A stretch of 64,000 bases of DNA from Elioraea thermophila (ex Habib et al. 2022). Lineage in GTDB: Bacteria > Pseudomonadota > Alphaproteobacteria > Acetobacterales > Acetobacteraceae. Position numbers and translations under genes: made by a program. Position 1 is the first letter of the stretch. Each line of letters starts with the position of its first letter. Positions 17,868-27,307 of this stretch are shown piece after piece. Location: contig NZ_KZ851831.1 in assembly GCF_003336755.1 (NCBI RefSeq), positions 62,001-126,000 on the forward strand, read 5' to 3'. The notes beneath the pieces were generated by a model. That model ran no database searches and was not told where the DNA came from. It worked only from the letters and a program-made list of their open reading frames with translations.

Positions 17868-19013
17868 ATGCTCGACGTCACCGACGCGGAGGCCCTGGAG
17901 ACGCGACGCCTCGTGGTCGAGACCGCTCGCGCCTTCGCCCAGGAGAAGCTCGCCCCCCGTGCGGCGGAGCGCGAACGCGAACGCCGCATCGAGCCCGACA
18001 TCATTCGCGAACTCGGCGAACTCGGCTTCCTCGGCGCCACCATCTCGCCCGAGTGGGGGGGGGCTGGGCTCGATTCGCTCACCTACGCGATGGCGCTGGA
18101 GGAGATCGCGGCCGGTGACGCTTCGGTCTCCACCCTCGTCTCCGTGCACAACTCGCCGACCTGCACCATCCTGGAACGCTACGGCACGGAGGCCCAGAAG
18201 GAGCGCTTCCTCCGCCCGATGGCCTCCGGGCAATGGGTGAGCTGCTTCGCGCTCACCGAGCCCCAGGCCGGGTCGGACGCGTCGAACCTGCGCACGCGGG
18301 CGGTGCGCGACGGGGACGATTGGATCATCGACGGCACCAAGCAGTTCATCAGCAACGGGTCGATCGCGAAGATCTGCCTTCTCTTCGCCGTCACCGACCC
18401 CGCCGCCGGCAAGAAGGGCATCTCCTGCTTCGCGGTGCCGACCGACACGCCGGGCTACACGGTCGCGCGGGTCGAGCACAAGCTCGGCCAGCACGCCTCC
18501 GACACCTGCGCCCTCGTCTTCGAGTCCATGCGCGTGCCGGCGGAGAACCTGATCGGGGGCGAGGGAGAGGGCTACCGCATCGCGCTCTCCACCCTGGAAT
18601 CGGGGCGGATCGGCATCGGCGCCCAGGCGGTCGGCATCGCGCGCGCCGCCCTCGACTACGCCATCGCCTACGCCAAGGAGCGCATCGCCTTCGGCCGGCC
18701 GATCATCGACAATCAGGCGGTCGCCTTCCGCCTGGTCGAGGCGAAGACGAAGCTCGAGGCCGCGCGTCAACTCGTCCACCTCGCCGCGCGCAAGAAGGAC
18801 GCGGGCGAGAACGCCCTCGAGGCCGCCTGCATGGCGAAGCTCTATGCCTCCGAGGTGGCGGAGGAGATCTGTTCGGCGGCGATCCAGACCCTCGGCGGCT
18901 ACGGCTACCTCGCCGACTATCCGGTGGAGCGGGCGTATCGCGACGTGCGCATCTGCCAGATCTACGAGGGCACCTCCGACATCCAGAAGCTCATCCTCGC
19001 CCGGAGCCTTTGA
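17868..19013 (+). CDS. Acyl-CoA dehydrogenase
   Basis: A 381-residue flavoenzyme, the standard length of short/branched-chain acyl-CoA dehydrogenases, which desaturate acyl-CoA at C2-C3 with FAD and pass electrons to ETF. Visible signatures are CFALTEPQAGSDAS (substrate and FAD contact), GTKQFISNG, and RIAFGRPIIDNQAV near residue 275. The C-terminal IQTLGGYGYLADYPVERAYRD includes the region around the catalytic acid, and QIYEGTSDIQK is also conserved. It has an SD (GGGGAGG) and follows the indolepyruvate oxidoreductase by 25 bases. The pair fits oxidation of branched or aromatic amino-acid skeletons. Confidence 0.95.
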   Translation: MLDVTDAEALETRRLVVETARAFAQEKLAPRAAERERERRIEPDIIRELGELGFLGATISPEWGGAGLDSLTYAMALEEIAAGDASVSTLVSVHNSPTCTILERYGTEAQKERFLRPMASGQWVSCFALTEPQAGSDASNLRTRAVRDGDDWIIDGTKQFISNGSIAKICLLFAVTDPAAGKKGISCFAVPTDTPGYTVARVEHKLGQHASDTCALVFESMRVPAENLIGGEGEGYRIALSTLESGRIGIGAQAVGIARAALDYAIAYAKERIAFGRPIIDNQAVAFRLVEAKTKLEAARQLVHLAARKKDAGENALEAACMAKLYASEVAEEICSAAIQTLGGYGYLADYPVERAYRDVRICQIYEGTSDIQKLILARSL

Positions 19014-19911
19014 GGGCGAGCGCGCGCGCATAGACCGCGCGGCGGGCAGCACCCGTCTCCGCCGCCACACGCTCCGCCGCGTCGCGCACGGAAAGCCCCT
19101 CGGCGAGGGCGGCGCGAAGACGCCCATCAAGCTCCTCCTCGCTCACCTCCGCCCTGCCCTCGGCGGGACCGACGACGACGACGATCTCGCCCAGCACCTC
19201 CGCGCCCGCGTAGCGCGCGGCGAGCGCGCCGAGCGGCCCACGCACAACCTCCTCGAAGCGCTTGGTCAGTTCGCGCGCCACCGCCGCCGGGCGATCCTCG
19301 CCCAGGGTGTGGGCGAGGTCGTGCAGGGTTTCGGCCAACCGGTGCGGCGCCTCGTAGAGCACGAGGGTGGCGGAGAGCCCGGCGCGTTCGAGGGCGGCGA
19401 GTTCGGCGAAGCGCGCCTGCCGGGCTGCCGCCTTCGGCGGCGGAAAGCCGAGAAAGAGGAACGGCGCGGGCGGCAGGCCGGAGAGGACGAGGGCGGTGGT
19501 CGCGGCAGAGGGGCCGGGCACGCAGGTGACGCGATGGCCGGCCGCAATCGCCGCCCGAACGAGGCGGTAGCCGGGATCGGCGATCAGCGGCATGCCGGCA
19601 TCGGAGACCAGCGCGATGCGCTCTCCGGCGGCGAGCTGGGCGAGGACGCGCCCGGTCATCGTTTCTTCATTATGATCACGTAGGGAAACGAGGCGTGGTG
19701 CGAGGCCGTAGCGCTGCGCCAGTTTCCGGGTGACGCGCGTATCCTCGGCGAGCACCGCATCGGCCGCGGCGAGCACGGCGGCCGCGCGCGGCGAGAGGTC
19801 GCCGAGGTTGCCGATCGGGGTGGCGACGAGGGTCAAGGTGCCGGGAGGGCCGGCCGCGTCGTCGGAACTGGAGGGAGGGGGTTCAGCCCGTGATTCGTCG
19901 CTTGCGTGCAT
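18991..19911 (-). CDS. rsmI: 16S rRNA (cytidine-1402 2'-O)-methyltransferase
   Basis: An about 306-residue SAM-dependent methyltransferase of the tetrapyrrole-methylase fold that methylates the ribose of C1402 in the decoding centre of 16S rRNA. LVATPIGNLGDLSPRA, LAEDTRVTRKLAQRYG, LRDHNEETM and LVSDAGMPLIADPG are the four diagnostic blocks; VPGPSAATTALVLSGL is the SAM loop. The start is uncertain: ATG at 19911 or an upstream one at 19950, both before a variable Ser/Pro-rich leader. Either way its 5' end overlaps that of the divergent LpoA-like gene. The rsmI-lpoA head-to-head pairing is common in proteobacteria. Confidence 0.95.
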   Translation of the reverse strand: MHASDESRAEPPPSSSDDAAGPPGTLTLVATPIGNLGDLSPRAAAVLAAADAVLAEDTRVTRKLAQRYGLAPRLVSLRDHNEETMTGRVLAQLAAGERIALVSDAGMPLIADPGYRLVRAAIAAGHRVTCVPGPSAATTALVLSGLPPAPFLFLGFPPPKAAARQARFAELAALERAGLSATLVLYEAPHRLAETLHDLAHTLGEDRPAAVARELTKRFEEVVRGPLGALAARYAGAEVLGEIVVVVGPAEGRAEVSEEELDGRLRAALAEGLSVRDAAERVAAETGAARRAVYARALALKGSGRG

Positions 19912-21191
19912 CGGCCTTCGCCATCCTTGCATGCGTGCTGGTCGGGGCAACGGCCTGCGCCCCGCAGCCGCCGCCCGCGCGCCCCGTCGCCACCGCCCCG
20001 CCCGTTCGGGTCGACCCCTCCGCCTTGCCGTCGCCCGCCCGCCCCGCCCTCGGGCCGGACGGCAAGCTTCGCGCCGCCCTGCTGCTGCCGCTCTCCGGGC
20101 CGCAGGCCCAGGTGGGCGAGGCGATGCTGAACGCCGCTACCCTCGCCCTGTTCCAGCACGGTGGGGGCAAGGTGGAGCTGCTGCCGAAGGATACGGGGGG
20201 AGACCCCGCCCGAGCGGCAGCCGCCGCGCGCGAGGCGCTTGCCGAGGGGGCAGGCGCCATCCTCGGCCCCCTGTTCGCCTCCGAAACGGCGGCCGTCGCC
20301 TCGGTCGCCTCCCCCTCGGGGGTGCCGGTGCTCGCCTTCACCACGGACGCGACGCAAGCGCGTCCCGGGGTCTGGGTGCTGGGCCAGCTGCCCGAACCCG
20401 CGGTGCGGCGCGTGGTCGCCGCCGCCCGCGCGGCAGGGGCGGAACGCTTCGCCCTGCTCGCCCCCGACACCCCCTTCGGCCGCCTCGTTGCCGAGGCCTA
20501 TGCGCGGGCGGTGGCGGACTCGGGCGGAGTCCTGGTGCGGCGGGAACTCTATGCGGGCGACAACCCGGCCCCGGCGGTGCGGCGCTTGTCCGACTACGAC
20601 ACTCGGCGAGGCCCGATCGACGCCCAGGTCCGGGCGGCCCGCGCCGAAGGCACGGCGGAGGGGCGTCGTCGCGCGGCGCAGATGCAGCGCGAGGCGCGCA
20701 TCCCGCCCCCGCCCTTCGACGCGCTGCTGCTCGCGGACTCCGGCGATCGGCTGCGCGCGGTGGCCGCGCTCCTGCCCTTCTACGACATCGACAGCCCGCC
20801 GGTGCGCATACTCGGCACGCCGCTGCTCGCCGGCATGGCGGACGCCGGCACCGAACCCGCCCTGGTCGGGGCCTGGTTCGCCGCCCCCGACGAGACGCGG
20901 CGCGAAGCCTTCGCCGCGCGCTACCGCGAGGCCTACGGCAACGACCCTCCTCTCGTGGCCGGGGTCGCCTTCGATGCGGCGGCGATCGTCGGCGCGCTCG
21001 CCAACGCCTCGCCGCCCGATCTTTCGTCCGGCGCACTGACCCAGCCGGCGGGCTTCGCCGGCGTGCTCGGCCTGGTGCGGCTGATGCCGGACGGGACCAA
21101 TCGCCGGGCCCTCGCCCTGATGGAGGTGACGCGAGATGGCTTCCGCGTGCTCGAACCCGCGCCGGAACGCTTCGACGACGTGATCTTCTGA
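19890..21191 (+). CDS. Penicillin-binding-protein activator (LpoA/YraM-like lipoprotein)
   Basis: A 433-residue predicted outer-membrane lipoprotein. The N-terminus has a signal sequence ending in VGATAC with Cys23 as the likely lipidated residue, then a Pro-rich linker. The rest is a type-1 periplasmic-binding fold (AALLLPLSGPQAQVGEAM, then ILGPLFASETAAVASVA). In family members this fold activates peptidoglycan synthases. The GTG start is supported by a strong SD (GGAGGGAGGGGG at 19870-19881). It is divergent from rsmI, its usual neighbour; yraN, often next, is absent here. Confidence 0.85.
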   Translation: MIRRLRASAFAILACVLVGATACAPQPPPARPVATAPPVRVDPSALPSPARPALGPDGKLRAALLLPLSGPQAQVGEAMLNAATLALFQHGGGKVELLPKDTGGDPARAAAAAREALAEGAGAILGPLFASETAAVASVASPSGVPVLAFTTDATQARPGVWVLGQLPEPAVRRVVAAARAAGAERFALLAPDTPFGRLVAEAYARAVADSGGVLVRRELYAGDNPAPAVRRLSDYDTRRGPIDAQVRAARAEGTAEGRRRAAQMQREARIPPPPFDALLLADSGDRLRAVAALLPFYDIDSPPVRILGTPLLAGMADAGTEPALVGAWFAAPDETRREAFAARYREAYGNDPPLVAGVAFDAAAIVGALANASPPDLSSGALTQPAGFAGVLGLVRLMPDGTNRRALALMEVTRDGFRVLEPAPERFDDVIF

Positions 21192-21216
21192 GCGACCTCC
21201 GGGAGAGGCGAACGCC

Positions 21217-22644
21217 ATGCCGCCGTCACTGCCCGACCGTCCGGCGAGCCCGACCCTTCTCGTCGCCGGCACCGCGGCGGCGATCGCCGCCGTGCCCGGG
21301 GCCCTGCTCGCCGGCTTCGCCGCCTTCGAGATCATCTCCGAACGCGCCGCCGCCATCCTGGCCGCCGCCTTCGCGGTCGGCGGCACCTTCGCCGGCGTCG
21401 TCGTCTATCGCGACCTCGCCCGCCTCGTGCTGACCCTGAAGCGGGCCGAGGCGGGCCAGCCGCTCGAGCATCTCCCGGTGCTGCCGCCGCTCAGGCGAAT
21501 CGCCGAGGCGGCGGGACGGCTGGCCGACTCGCTCAGGGACCGCACCAGCGAGGTCGACCGGCTGGCCGGCGCGGCCGTGCGCATCGTCGAGGGCTTGCCC
21601 GACCCGCTGATCGTGCTCGATGGCGAAGCGAAGCCGATCATGCTGAACGGCGCGGCGCGGGAGCTGTTCACCCCGCCGGCGGCGGAAGGGCCCGATCTCG
21701 GTGCGCTCCTGCGCCACCCGGGCCTGCGTACGGCGGTGGAGCGGGCGGAGCGCGGCGAGCGGCCCGACGCGTTCTCCGTCACCCTGCCGGTGCCGGTGGA
21801 GCGCGAACTCATCGCCAAAGCGATCGGGCTCGACCCCCCGTTGCGCAACGGCGGGCGTGTGCTGGTCACGCTCTCCGACCGCACGCGGGAACGCCGGGTG
21901 GAGCAGATGCGGGCCGATTTCATCGCCAACGCCAACCACGAACTGCGCACCCCGCTCGCCAGCTTGCTCGGCTTCATCGAGACCTTGCGCGGCCCGGCGG
22001 CGGAGGATCGCGAGGCGCAACAGCGCTTCCTCGCCATCATGGCGCAGGAAGCCACGCGCATGTCGCGCCTGATCGACGACATGCTGTCGCTCTCGCGCAT
22101 CGAGATGATGGAGCACACGGCACCCAAGGGGGTGGCGGATCTGCCAACCCTCGCCCGCCGCACCATCGAGGCGCTCGAGCCGCGCATCGCGGCACGCCGG
22201 ATGCGGGTCGAACTCTCGGTCGACCCCGCGGTGCGGCCCATCGTCGGCGACCCGGACCAGCTCGCCCAGGTGGTGACCAACCTGGTCGACAACGCGGTGA
22301 AGTACGGGCGCGATGGCGGTTCGATCCGGGTGCGGGTGTTCACCACCCCCGCGCAAGGCGGACGGCCGGCCGGGGTCGCCATCGCCGTCACCGACGACGG
22401 CGTGGGCATCCCCCGCCAGCACATCCCGCGCCTGACCGAGCGGTTCTACCGGGTCGACGCGGCGCGGTCGCGCGCGATCGGCGGCACGGGGCTCGGGCTC
22501 GCGATCGTCAAGCACGTGCTGAACCGGCACCGGGGCGTGCTCGAGATCGAGAGCGAGGAGGGCAAGGGCTCCACCTTCACGGCGTGGCTGCCGGCGGTGC
22601 CGGCGGAGGCGCCTCGCGCCGTCGCCCAGCCCGCGGCCGCGTAA
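21217..22644 (+). CDS. PhoR-like sensor histidine kinase
   Basis: A 475-residue membrane kinase. Two N-terminal membrane helices (about residues 13-37 and 45-66) precede a PAS-like domain (about 115-225). The HisKA dimerisation domain follows with NANHELRTPLASL, in which His241 is the phosphorylation site. The HATPase domain (about 330-460) has N box NLVDNAVKYG, G1 box TDDGVGIP, F region LTERFYRVD and G2 box GGTGLGLAIVKH. It most resembles alphaproteobacterial PhoR (phosphate limitation), but no phoB, pst or other response-regulator gene is adjacent, so the signal is unproven. It is 25 bases from the LpoA-like gene. Confidence 0.88.
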   Translation: MPPSLPDRPASPTLLVAGTAAAIAAVPGALLAGFAAFEIISERAAAILAAAFAVGGTFAGVVVYRDLARLVLTLKRAEAGQPLEHLPVLPPLRRIAEAAGRLADSLRDRTSEVDRLAGAAVRIVEGLPDPLIVLDGEAKPIMLNGAARELFTPPAAEGPDLGALLRHPGLRTAVERAERGERPDAFSVTLPVPVERELIAKAIGLDPPLRNGGRVLVTLSDRTRERRVEQMRADFIANANHELRTPLASLLGFIETLRGPAAEDREAQQRFLAIMAQEATRMSRLIDDMLSLSRIEMMEHTAPKGVADLPTLARRTIEALEPRIAARRMRVELSVDPAVRPIVGDPDQLAQVVTNLVDNAVKYGRDGGSIRVRVFTTPAQGGRPAGVAIAVTDDGVGIPRQHIPRLTERFYRVDAARSRAIGGTGLGLAIVKHVLNRHRGVLEIESEEGKGSTFTAWLPAVPAEAPRAVAQPAAA

Positions 22645-22659
22645 GCGAACAGGCCCCGC

Positions 22660-23028
22660 TCACTTCTGCACGGGGAGGAAGATGAACACCACCGCCGCCA
22701 CCAGGCACACGGCAGCGGCGGCATAGTTCCAGGTCAGCTTCTCCCCCAGCATCCACACCGCGAAGCCCGCGAACACCGTCATGGTGATCACCTCCTGCAT
22801 CACCTTCAGCTGCTGCGCGGTGTAAGGGCCGAAGCCGATGCGGTTGGCCGGCACGGCGAGGCAGTACTCGAAGAAGGCGATGCCCCAGGAGGCGACGATG
22901 GCGAGCCAGAGCGGCCAATCCGGCTTCTTCAGGTGCCAATACCAGGCGTAGATCATCAACACGTTGGAACAGACGAGCAGCACCGGGGGCAAAACCCAGG
23001 CCATCCAGGGGGCGGGGAGGGGGATCAT
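22660..23028 (-). CDS. DMT-superfamily small membrane protein (DUF486)
   Basis: A 122-residue protein with four hydrophobic helices. WHLKKPDWPLWLAIVASWGIA, split by a charged loop, then FFEYCLAVPANRIGFG and QQLKVMQEVITMTVF, are the conserved blocks of the DUF486 family. This family lies within the drug/metabolite transporter clan and usually works as a small dimeric transporter. The substrate is unknown. Its ATG overlaps the stop of the upstream AmpG-like gene by 4 bases, so the two are translationally coupled. Confidence 0.88.
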   Translation of the reverse strand: MIPLPAPWMAWVLPPVLLVCSNVLMIYAWYWHLKKPDWPLWLAIVASWGIAFFEYCLAVPANRIGFGPYTAQQLKVMQEVITMTVFAGFAVWMLGEKLTWNYAAAAVCLVAAVVFIFLPVQK

Positions 23029-24338
23029 GTCGGTTCGGCCTCGCGCTTGGGGGGAAAACGGGACAAGAGGACGAGCATCAGGATCATGCCCGGCAGGGCG
23101 GCGGCGGTGGTGAGCAGGAAGAAGCGCGTCCAGCCCATCGCCTCGGCGAGGAAGCCGCCCGTCGCGCCCAGCGTGCGCAGCGGGACCGCGGCAAGCGAGG
23201 AGAGGAGGGCGTACTGGGTGGCGGTGAAGGCGGTGCTGGTGAGCCCCGAGAGGTAGGCGACGAAGGCCGCGTCGGCGAGCCCGTCGGTCACGTTCTCCAC
23301 GCCCACCTGGGCCCAAAGCAAGGGAACGGAGCGGCCGGCCTCGGCCAGCGCCACGTACATCAAGTTGGAGAGCATCTGGCCGAGGCCCGTGGCGATCAGC
23401 GCCCGCCCGACCCCGATCCGCGCCACCAGGATCCCGCCCAAGGTGACGCCGGCCAGCGTCGCCGCCATGCCGAACACGCCCGATACCGCCGCGACGTCGA
23501 GGCGCGAGAAGCCGAGTGCGCGGTAGAACGGCGCGGTCATGATCCCCGCCAGCGCCTCGCCGAGCTTGAACAGGGCGACGAAGGCGAGGATCAGCGGCCA
23601 GCCCGGGCGGCGCAGGAAGTCGCGGAACGGGTCGATCACGGCGAGCCTGAGCCGCGCCCCCCAGGACGAGGGCGGCGGCGTGCCGGGCGGCAACGGCTCG
23701 CGGGCGAGAAGGAGGGTGGTGGCGAGGCCGACCCCCATCAGGCCCGCCATGATGGCGAAGGCCGCCCGCCAGCCGGCGAGCTCGACGATGCCGAGCGCGC
23801 CCGCGTTCGCCACCAGAAGGGCGATTCGATAGCCCCAGACATAGGCGGCAAGCCCCAGCCCTTGGCGTTCCGGCGGCAGGCTCTCGATGCGCAGGGCGTC
23901 GATCGCGATGTCCTGTGTGGCCGAGAGGAAGGCGACGACGACTGCGATCAGCACCGTCGCCTGGGCGTCGCGTGCAGGGTCGGTGAAGCCCATGGCGAAG
24001 ATGGCGGCCGCCAGCGCCACTTGCACCGGCGCGAGCCAGCCGCGCCGGCGGCCGAGGCGTGAAAGCGGCGGTCGGGCGTGGTCGAGCAGCGGGGCCCAGA
24101 GGAACTTCAGCGTGTAGGCAAGCCCGATGAGTGCGGTGAGCCCGATCGCGCCGAGCGACACGCCGGCCTCGGCGAACCACTGGCGGAGCGTGAACCCGGT
24201 GAGCGGCAACGGCAGTCCGGCCGAGAAGCCGAGCAGCAGCAGCACGACCAGAGGCCGATCGACGCGGAGCGCGCTCACGGATGGGAGAGCTTGATCGGGG
24301 GTGATGGGCGGAGAGGGCGATTCGGCACGCCCGCCCAT
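23025..24338 (-). CDS. AmpG-like MFS permease
   Basis: A 437-residue inner-membrane protein with 12 predicted helices. LLLGFSAGLPLPLTGFTLRQW and LAYTLKFLWAPLLDHARPP are typical of AmpG, the permease that imports anhydro-muropeptides for cell-wall recycling. DIAIDALRIESLPPERQG is another AmpG block. A chromosome-recycling role fits the nearby LpoA-like gene. ATG at 24338 is chosen; an in-frame start at 24395 would overlap the divergent protease gene. Confidence 0.87.
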   Translation of the reverse strand: MGGRAESPSPPITPDQALPSVSALRVDRPLVVLLLLGFSAGLPLPLTGFTLRQWFAEAGVSLGAIGLTALIGLAYTLKFLWAPLLDHARPPLSRLGRRRGWLAPVQVALAAAIFAMGFTDPARDAQATVLIAVVVAFLSATQDIAIDALRIESLPPERQGLGLAAYVWGYRIALLVANAGALGIVELAGWRAAFAIMAGLMGVGLATTLLLAREPLPPGTPPPSSWGARLRLAVIDPFRDFLRRPGWPLILAFVALFKLGEALAGIMTAPFYRALGFSRLDVAAVSGVFGMAATLAGVTLGGILVARIGVGRALIATGLGQMLSNLMYVALAEAGRSVPLLWAQVGVENVTDGLADAAFVAYLSGLTSTAFTATQYALLSSLAAVPLRTLGATGGFLAEAMGWTRFFLLTTAAALPGMILMLVLLSRFPPKREAEPT

Positions 24339-24384
24339 GGTAGTCTCGGCCGAGACGGACGACGACAGCGGAGGGAGAACGGCG

Positions 24385-25263
24385 ATGACGCGCAAGAGCG
24401 CCTCACCTCTGGCGAGCCCGGCCTATCTGCACCGCCGCCAGGCGATCCTCAGCGCGGGTGCCGGCGTGCTCACCGCGCTGGCCTTGGGGCTGCCGGTCGG
24501 CGGCTGCGCGCAGAACGAACAGCTCGGGCGGTCGCAGCTCATCCTGATCGACGACGAGGAGCTCGAGCGGATGTCCGACCTGGCGGAGGCCGACATTCGG
24601 CGCCGCTCGGGCGGCCCGCTGCGCGACCCCGCCCGGCAGAGGAGCCTCGAGCGCATGGCGGGCAATCTCTCCTCGGTCGAGGGCGCGCCGCAGCCGCGCA
24701 GGGGCTTCCGTCCCGAACTCCTGGCCGATCGGCAAGTGAACGCCTTCGTCCTGCCGAACGGCTATTCGGGCTATTTCGACGGCATGTGGGGCTTCGTCGG
24801 CGGCAGCCAGGACGAGATGGCGATCATCATGGGCCACGAGATGGGCCACTTGACGGGGCGGCATGCGCAGGAGCGGGTGAGCCAGCAGCTCGCCCTCTCC
24901 ATCGGGGTGGCGGTGCTGGGCACGGCGGCGGCGGTCAATCGCGGCACCCGCGCCTACTCGCCGGCGATCGGCGCCGCCCTGGGGCTCGGCGCGGCGCTCG
25001 GCGGCGCAGCGTTCTCGCGCAGCCACGAATACGAGGCCGACCGGCTCGGGCTGATCTATGCCGCGCGCGCGGGCTACGAGCCGCAGGCAGCGAGCCGGTT
25101 CTGGGACCGCATGGAGGCGCAGCACGGGCGCAGCGGCGGGGTGAGTTTCCTCTCCACCCACCCCTCGCACGGGGACCGGCGCGAGCGGCTCGCCGCCCTG
25201 ATGCGCGAGGACCCGGAGGTGCGCCGCGCGATGGAGCAGGGCCGGGCGCGACGCACGGCCTGA
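24385..25263 (+). CDS. M48-family zinc metalloprotease lipoprotein
   Basis: A 292-residue exported protease. The N-terminal signal sequence ends in VGGC (Cys41 probable lipidation site, after an RRQAILSAGAG n/h region). The catalytic zinc motif HEMGH is at residues 151-155 and the third ligand lies in SHEYEADRLGL. Relatives such as BepA/LoiP act on outer-membrane proteins in the periplasm. No TPR tail is present, so it is closer to the short LoiP/YcaL form. The start is set by an SD (GAGGGAG) 8-14 bases before the ATG. Confidence 0.9.
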   Translation: MTRKSASPLASPAYLHRRQAILSAGAGVLTALALGLPVGGCAQNEQLGRSQLILIDDEELERMSDLAEADIRRRSGGPLRDPARQRSLERMAGNLSSVEGAPQPRRGFRPELLADRQVNAFVLPNGYSGYFDGMWGFVGGSQDEMAIIMGHEMGHLTGRHAQERVSQQLALSIGVAVLGTAAAVNRGTRAYSPAIGAALGLGAALGGAAFSRSHEYEADRLGLIYAARAGYEPQAASRFWDRMEAQHGRSGGVSFLSTHPSHGDRRERLAALMREDPEVRRAMEQGRARRTA

Positions 25264-25282
25264 GATCGGGCAACTCCCCCCG

Positions 25283-26698
25283 ATGCTGACACGGCTGTGC
25301 GACGGCCTCCGCCGGCTTCGCCCCGTCGAGGGGTGGTTTCGCCGGGTCGCTCCCGATCCGCGCTTCCGGGCGCTCGATCCCCGGATCCGTCGTGAGATCG
25401 GCGGCAAGAGCGCCCTTTCCCGGCAGGACTACGATACCCTGGTCGGCTACTTCGCGCTCGGCGTCGCCGCCTACCGTTCCCCCCGCTGCGAGCGCGTGCA
25501 CTACCCCGGGCTTCCGGGCACCCGGGGGTGGAGTGTCGAGGGCGTCGAGGGCTTCGCACGCTCGGGGCTGCTGCTCGCCGCCTGGGTCAGCACGCGGGGC
25601 GATGAGGTCCCCACACCGGATGGCGGTCGCTTCCATGCAGCCGATCATCTGCTGCGCGGCGTTGCCGCCGGAAGCGATCCGGACTCGCCCGCCTTCTGGG
25701 GCTGGCCGGTGGATCTCGACCAACGGATCATCGAAGCGGGCGACATCGCGCTGATCGCCTGGCTGTTGCGCGATCGCCTGGACGGCGCGACGCGGCGGAA
25801 CCTCGCGCGCTGGCTCACCGCCGTGCTGCCATGCCAGGTGTATGGCGGGAACTGGCACCTCGCGCCGCTGCTCGCTGGCCTCGCCGCCGCCGCCCTGGGT
25901 ACGCCGCCGGACCCGAGCCTGGGCGAGCGGGTGAAGGCCCTGCAGTCGCTCGCCCTCGAGGACGGGTGGTACGAGGAAAACCACGCCGGGCGGGTCGACC
26001 ACTACACGGCGTGGCAGATGCATTTCGGCCTGCCGCTCGCGGCCCGGATGGGCGAGGTGGTGGATGCGGCTTGGGTGAACGAGCGCCTGGTGCGCTTCGC
26101 CCGTGGCTTCGCCGCCTTCTTCACGCCGAACGGCGGCGTGCCGATGTTCGGCCGCAGCCTCTGCTACCGCTTCGCCGTCCCCGCCCCGCTCATCCTGGCC
26201 GCCGCGATCGCGCCCGAGGCCGTGGCGCCGGGGCTCGCGCGCCGCGCCCTCGACGTCGTGTGGGCGCACTTCATCGCCGAGGGCGGGCTTGCGCACGGCA
26301 CCGTCACCCAGGGCTGCGGCGACAGGCCGGCGCCCGAGTTGTTGGAGAACTACCTCGGCCGGGGCAGCTGCCTGTGGTCCCTGCGCTCGCTGGTCGCCGC
26401 CTATCTGCAGCCGCCGACCTCGCCCTTCTGGACCGATCCGCCCCTGCCGCTGCCGGTCGAACAGGGGAGCTTCGAGCACCACCTGGCGGGGCCCGACCTC
26501 GCGGTGATCGGCGACGGAAAGAGCCTCGTGGTCGAAGTCCGGCATGGGCGCAATCGAGGCCTGCCGGAGCCGCGACGGGAGCCGATGGGGCCCGCGCGGC
26601 GCCTTGCCCAGGTGGTCTTCCGCCGGCCGTTCCGGCCCGACAACTACGCCATCAAGTACTTCCGCCCGCGCTATCGGTCGGACGACCGCTGGGCCTGA
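25283..26698 (+). CDS. DUF2264-domain protein
   Basis: A 471-residue, apparently cytosolic protein without a signal peptide. The length, the repeated aromatic motifs FWGWPVDLDQRI, YGGNWHLAPLL, WYEENHAGRVDHY and GCGDRPAPELLENY, and the order of its parts fit DUF2264, an all-helical toroid-like family related in fold to polysaccharide lyases and unsaturated glucuronyl hydrolases. Conserved Asp, His and Trp residues suggest carbohydrate binding, but no reaction can be assigned. It lies 19 bases after the M48 protease gene and converges on infC. Confidence 0.75.
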   Translation: MLTRLCDGLRRLRPVEGWFRRVAPDPRFRALDPRIRREIGGKSALSRQDYDTLVGYFALGVAAYRSPRCERVHYPGLPGTRGWSVEGVEGFARSGLLLAAWVSTRGDEVPTPDGGRFHAADHLLRGVAAGSDPDSPAFWGWPVDLDQRIIEAGDIALIAWLLRDRLDGATRRNLARWLTAVLPCQVYGGNWHLAPLLAGLAAAALGTPPDPSLGERVKALQSLALEDGWYEENHAGRVDHYTAWQMHFGLPLAARMGEVVDAAWVNERLVRFARGFAAFFTPNGGVPMFGRSLCYRFAVPAPLILAAAIAPEAVAPGLARRALDVVWAHFIAEGGLAHGTVTQGCGDRPAPELLENYLGRGSCLWSLRSLVAAYLQPPTSPFWTDPPLPLPVEQGSFEHHLAGPDLAVIGDGKSLVVEVRHGRNRGLPEPRREPMGPARRLAQVVFRRPFRPDNYAIKYFRPRYRSDDRWA

Positions 26699-26759
26699 CC
26701 GCGCGGACCTTTCGCGCACTTCCGCTGCGGAAAAGCGAAGCCAGGGCCGACGCCGGCCA

Positions 26760-27299
26760 TCAGCGCGGCGTCAGCACCATGATCATCTGCTTGTTCTCCA
26801 TCCGCGGCATCTGCTCGACCTTGGCGATGGGCTCGAGCTCGTTCTTCACCCGCTCGAGCACCTTCATGCCGAGGTCGATATGGGCGAGTTCGCGGCCGCG
26901 GAAGCGGAGCGTGACCTTGACCTTGTCTCCCTCCTGGATGAAGCCCTTGGCCTGACGCATCTTCACGTCGTAGTCGTGATCGTCGATGTTCGGGCGAATC
27001 TTGATCTCCTTGACCTCGACGATCTTCTGCTTCTTGCGAGCTTCGCTCTTCTTCTTCTGCTGTTCGTACTTGTACTTGCCGAAGTCGAGGATCTTGCAGA
27101 CGGGAGGGTCGGCATTCGGTGAGATCTCGACGAGATCAAGGCCCATTTCACGGGCCCGCCAGAGCGCCTCCCGGGTCGGCACGACGCCGATCATCTCGCC
27201 GTCGGGTCCGATCAGCCGGACCTGGGGGATGCGGATCTCTTCGTTGACGCGCGGACCCTCTCGGGTCGGCGGCGCCAGGGTGGTCGGACGCGGTGGGAT
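26760..27299 (-). CDS. infC: Translation initiation factor IF-3, with ATC start codon
   Basis: A 179-residue factor that binds the 30S subunit, blocks 50S joining and checks start codons. The N-terminal domain carries [18 protein letters not shown] and [19 protein letters not shown] lysine-rich linker ([16 protein letters not shown]) joins the C-terminal domain ([14 protein letters not shown]). Conserved IF-3 sequence extends 35 codons upstream of the first ATG (27194), to ATC at 27299-27297. That ATC has a GGAGG 8 bases before it and gives the usual IF-3 length. Non-AUG infC starts are known to allow autoregulation, because IF-3 discriminates against them. It follows thrS by 45 bases. Confidence 0.95.
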   Translation of the reverse strand: MPPRPTTLAPPTREGPRVNEEIRIPQVRLIGPDGEMIGVVPTREALWRAREMGLDLVEISPNADPPVCKILDFGKYKYEQQKKKSEARKKQKIVEVKEIKIRPNIDDHDYDVKMRQAKGFIQEGDKVKVTLRFRGRELAHIDLGMKVLERVKNELEPIAKVEQMPRMENKQMIMVLTPR

Positions 27300-27307
27300 G
27301 GCGAAAA

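Noticed and set aside
13934-18082. A 1,382-codon minus-strand open frame opposite indolepyruvate oxidoreductase
   Set aside because: The plus-strand protein has all catalytic motifs; the antisense product is low-complexity and spans three genes.
22660-24338. One long fused minus-strand protein covering both the DUF486 gene and the AmpG-like gene
   Set aside because: The frame of the small protein is open upstream only as a shadow; each gene has its own start and conserved family ends, with an ATGA overlap.
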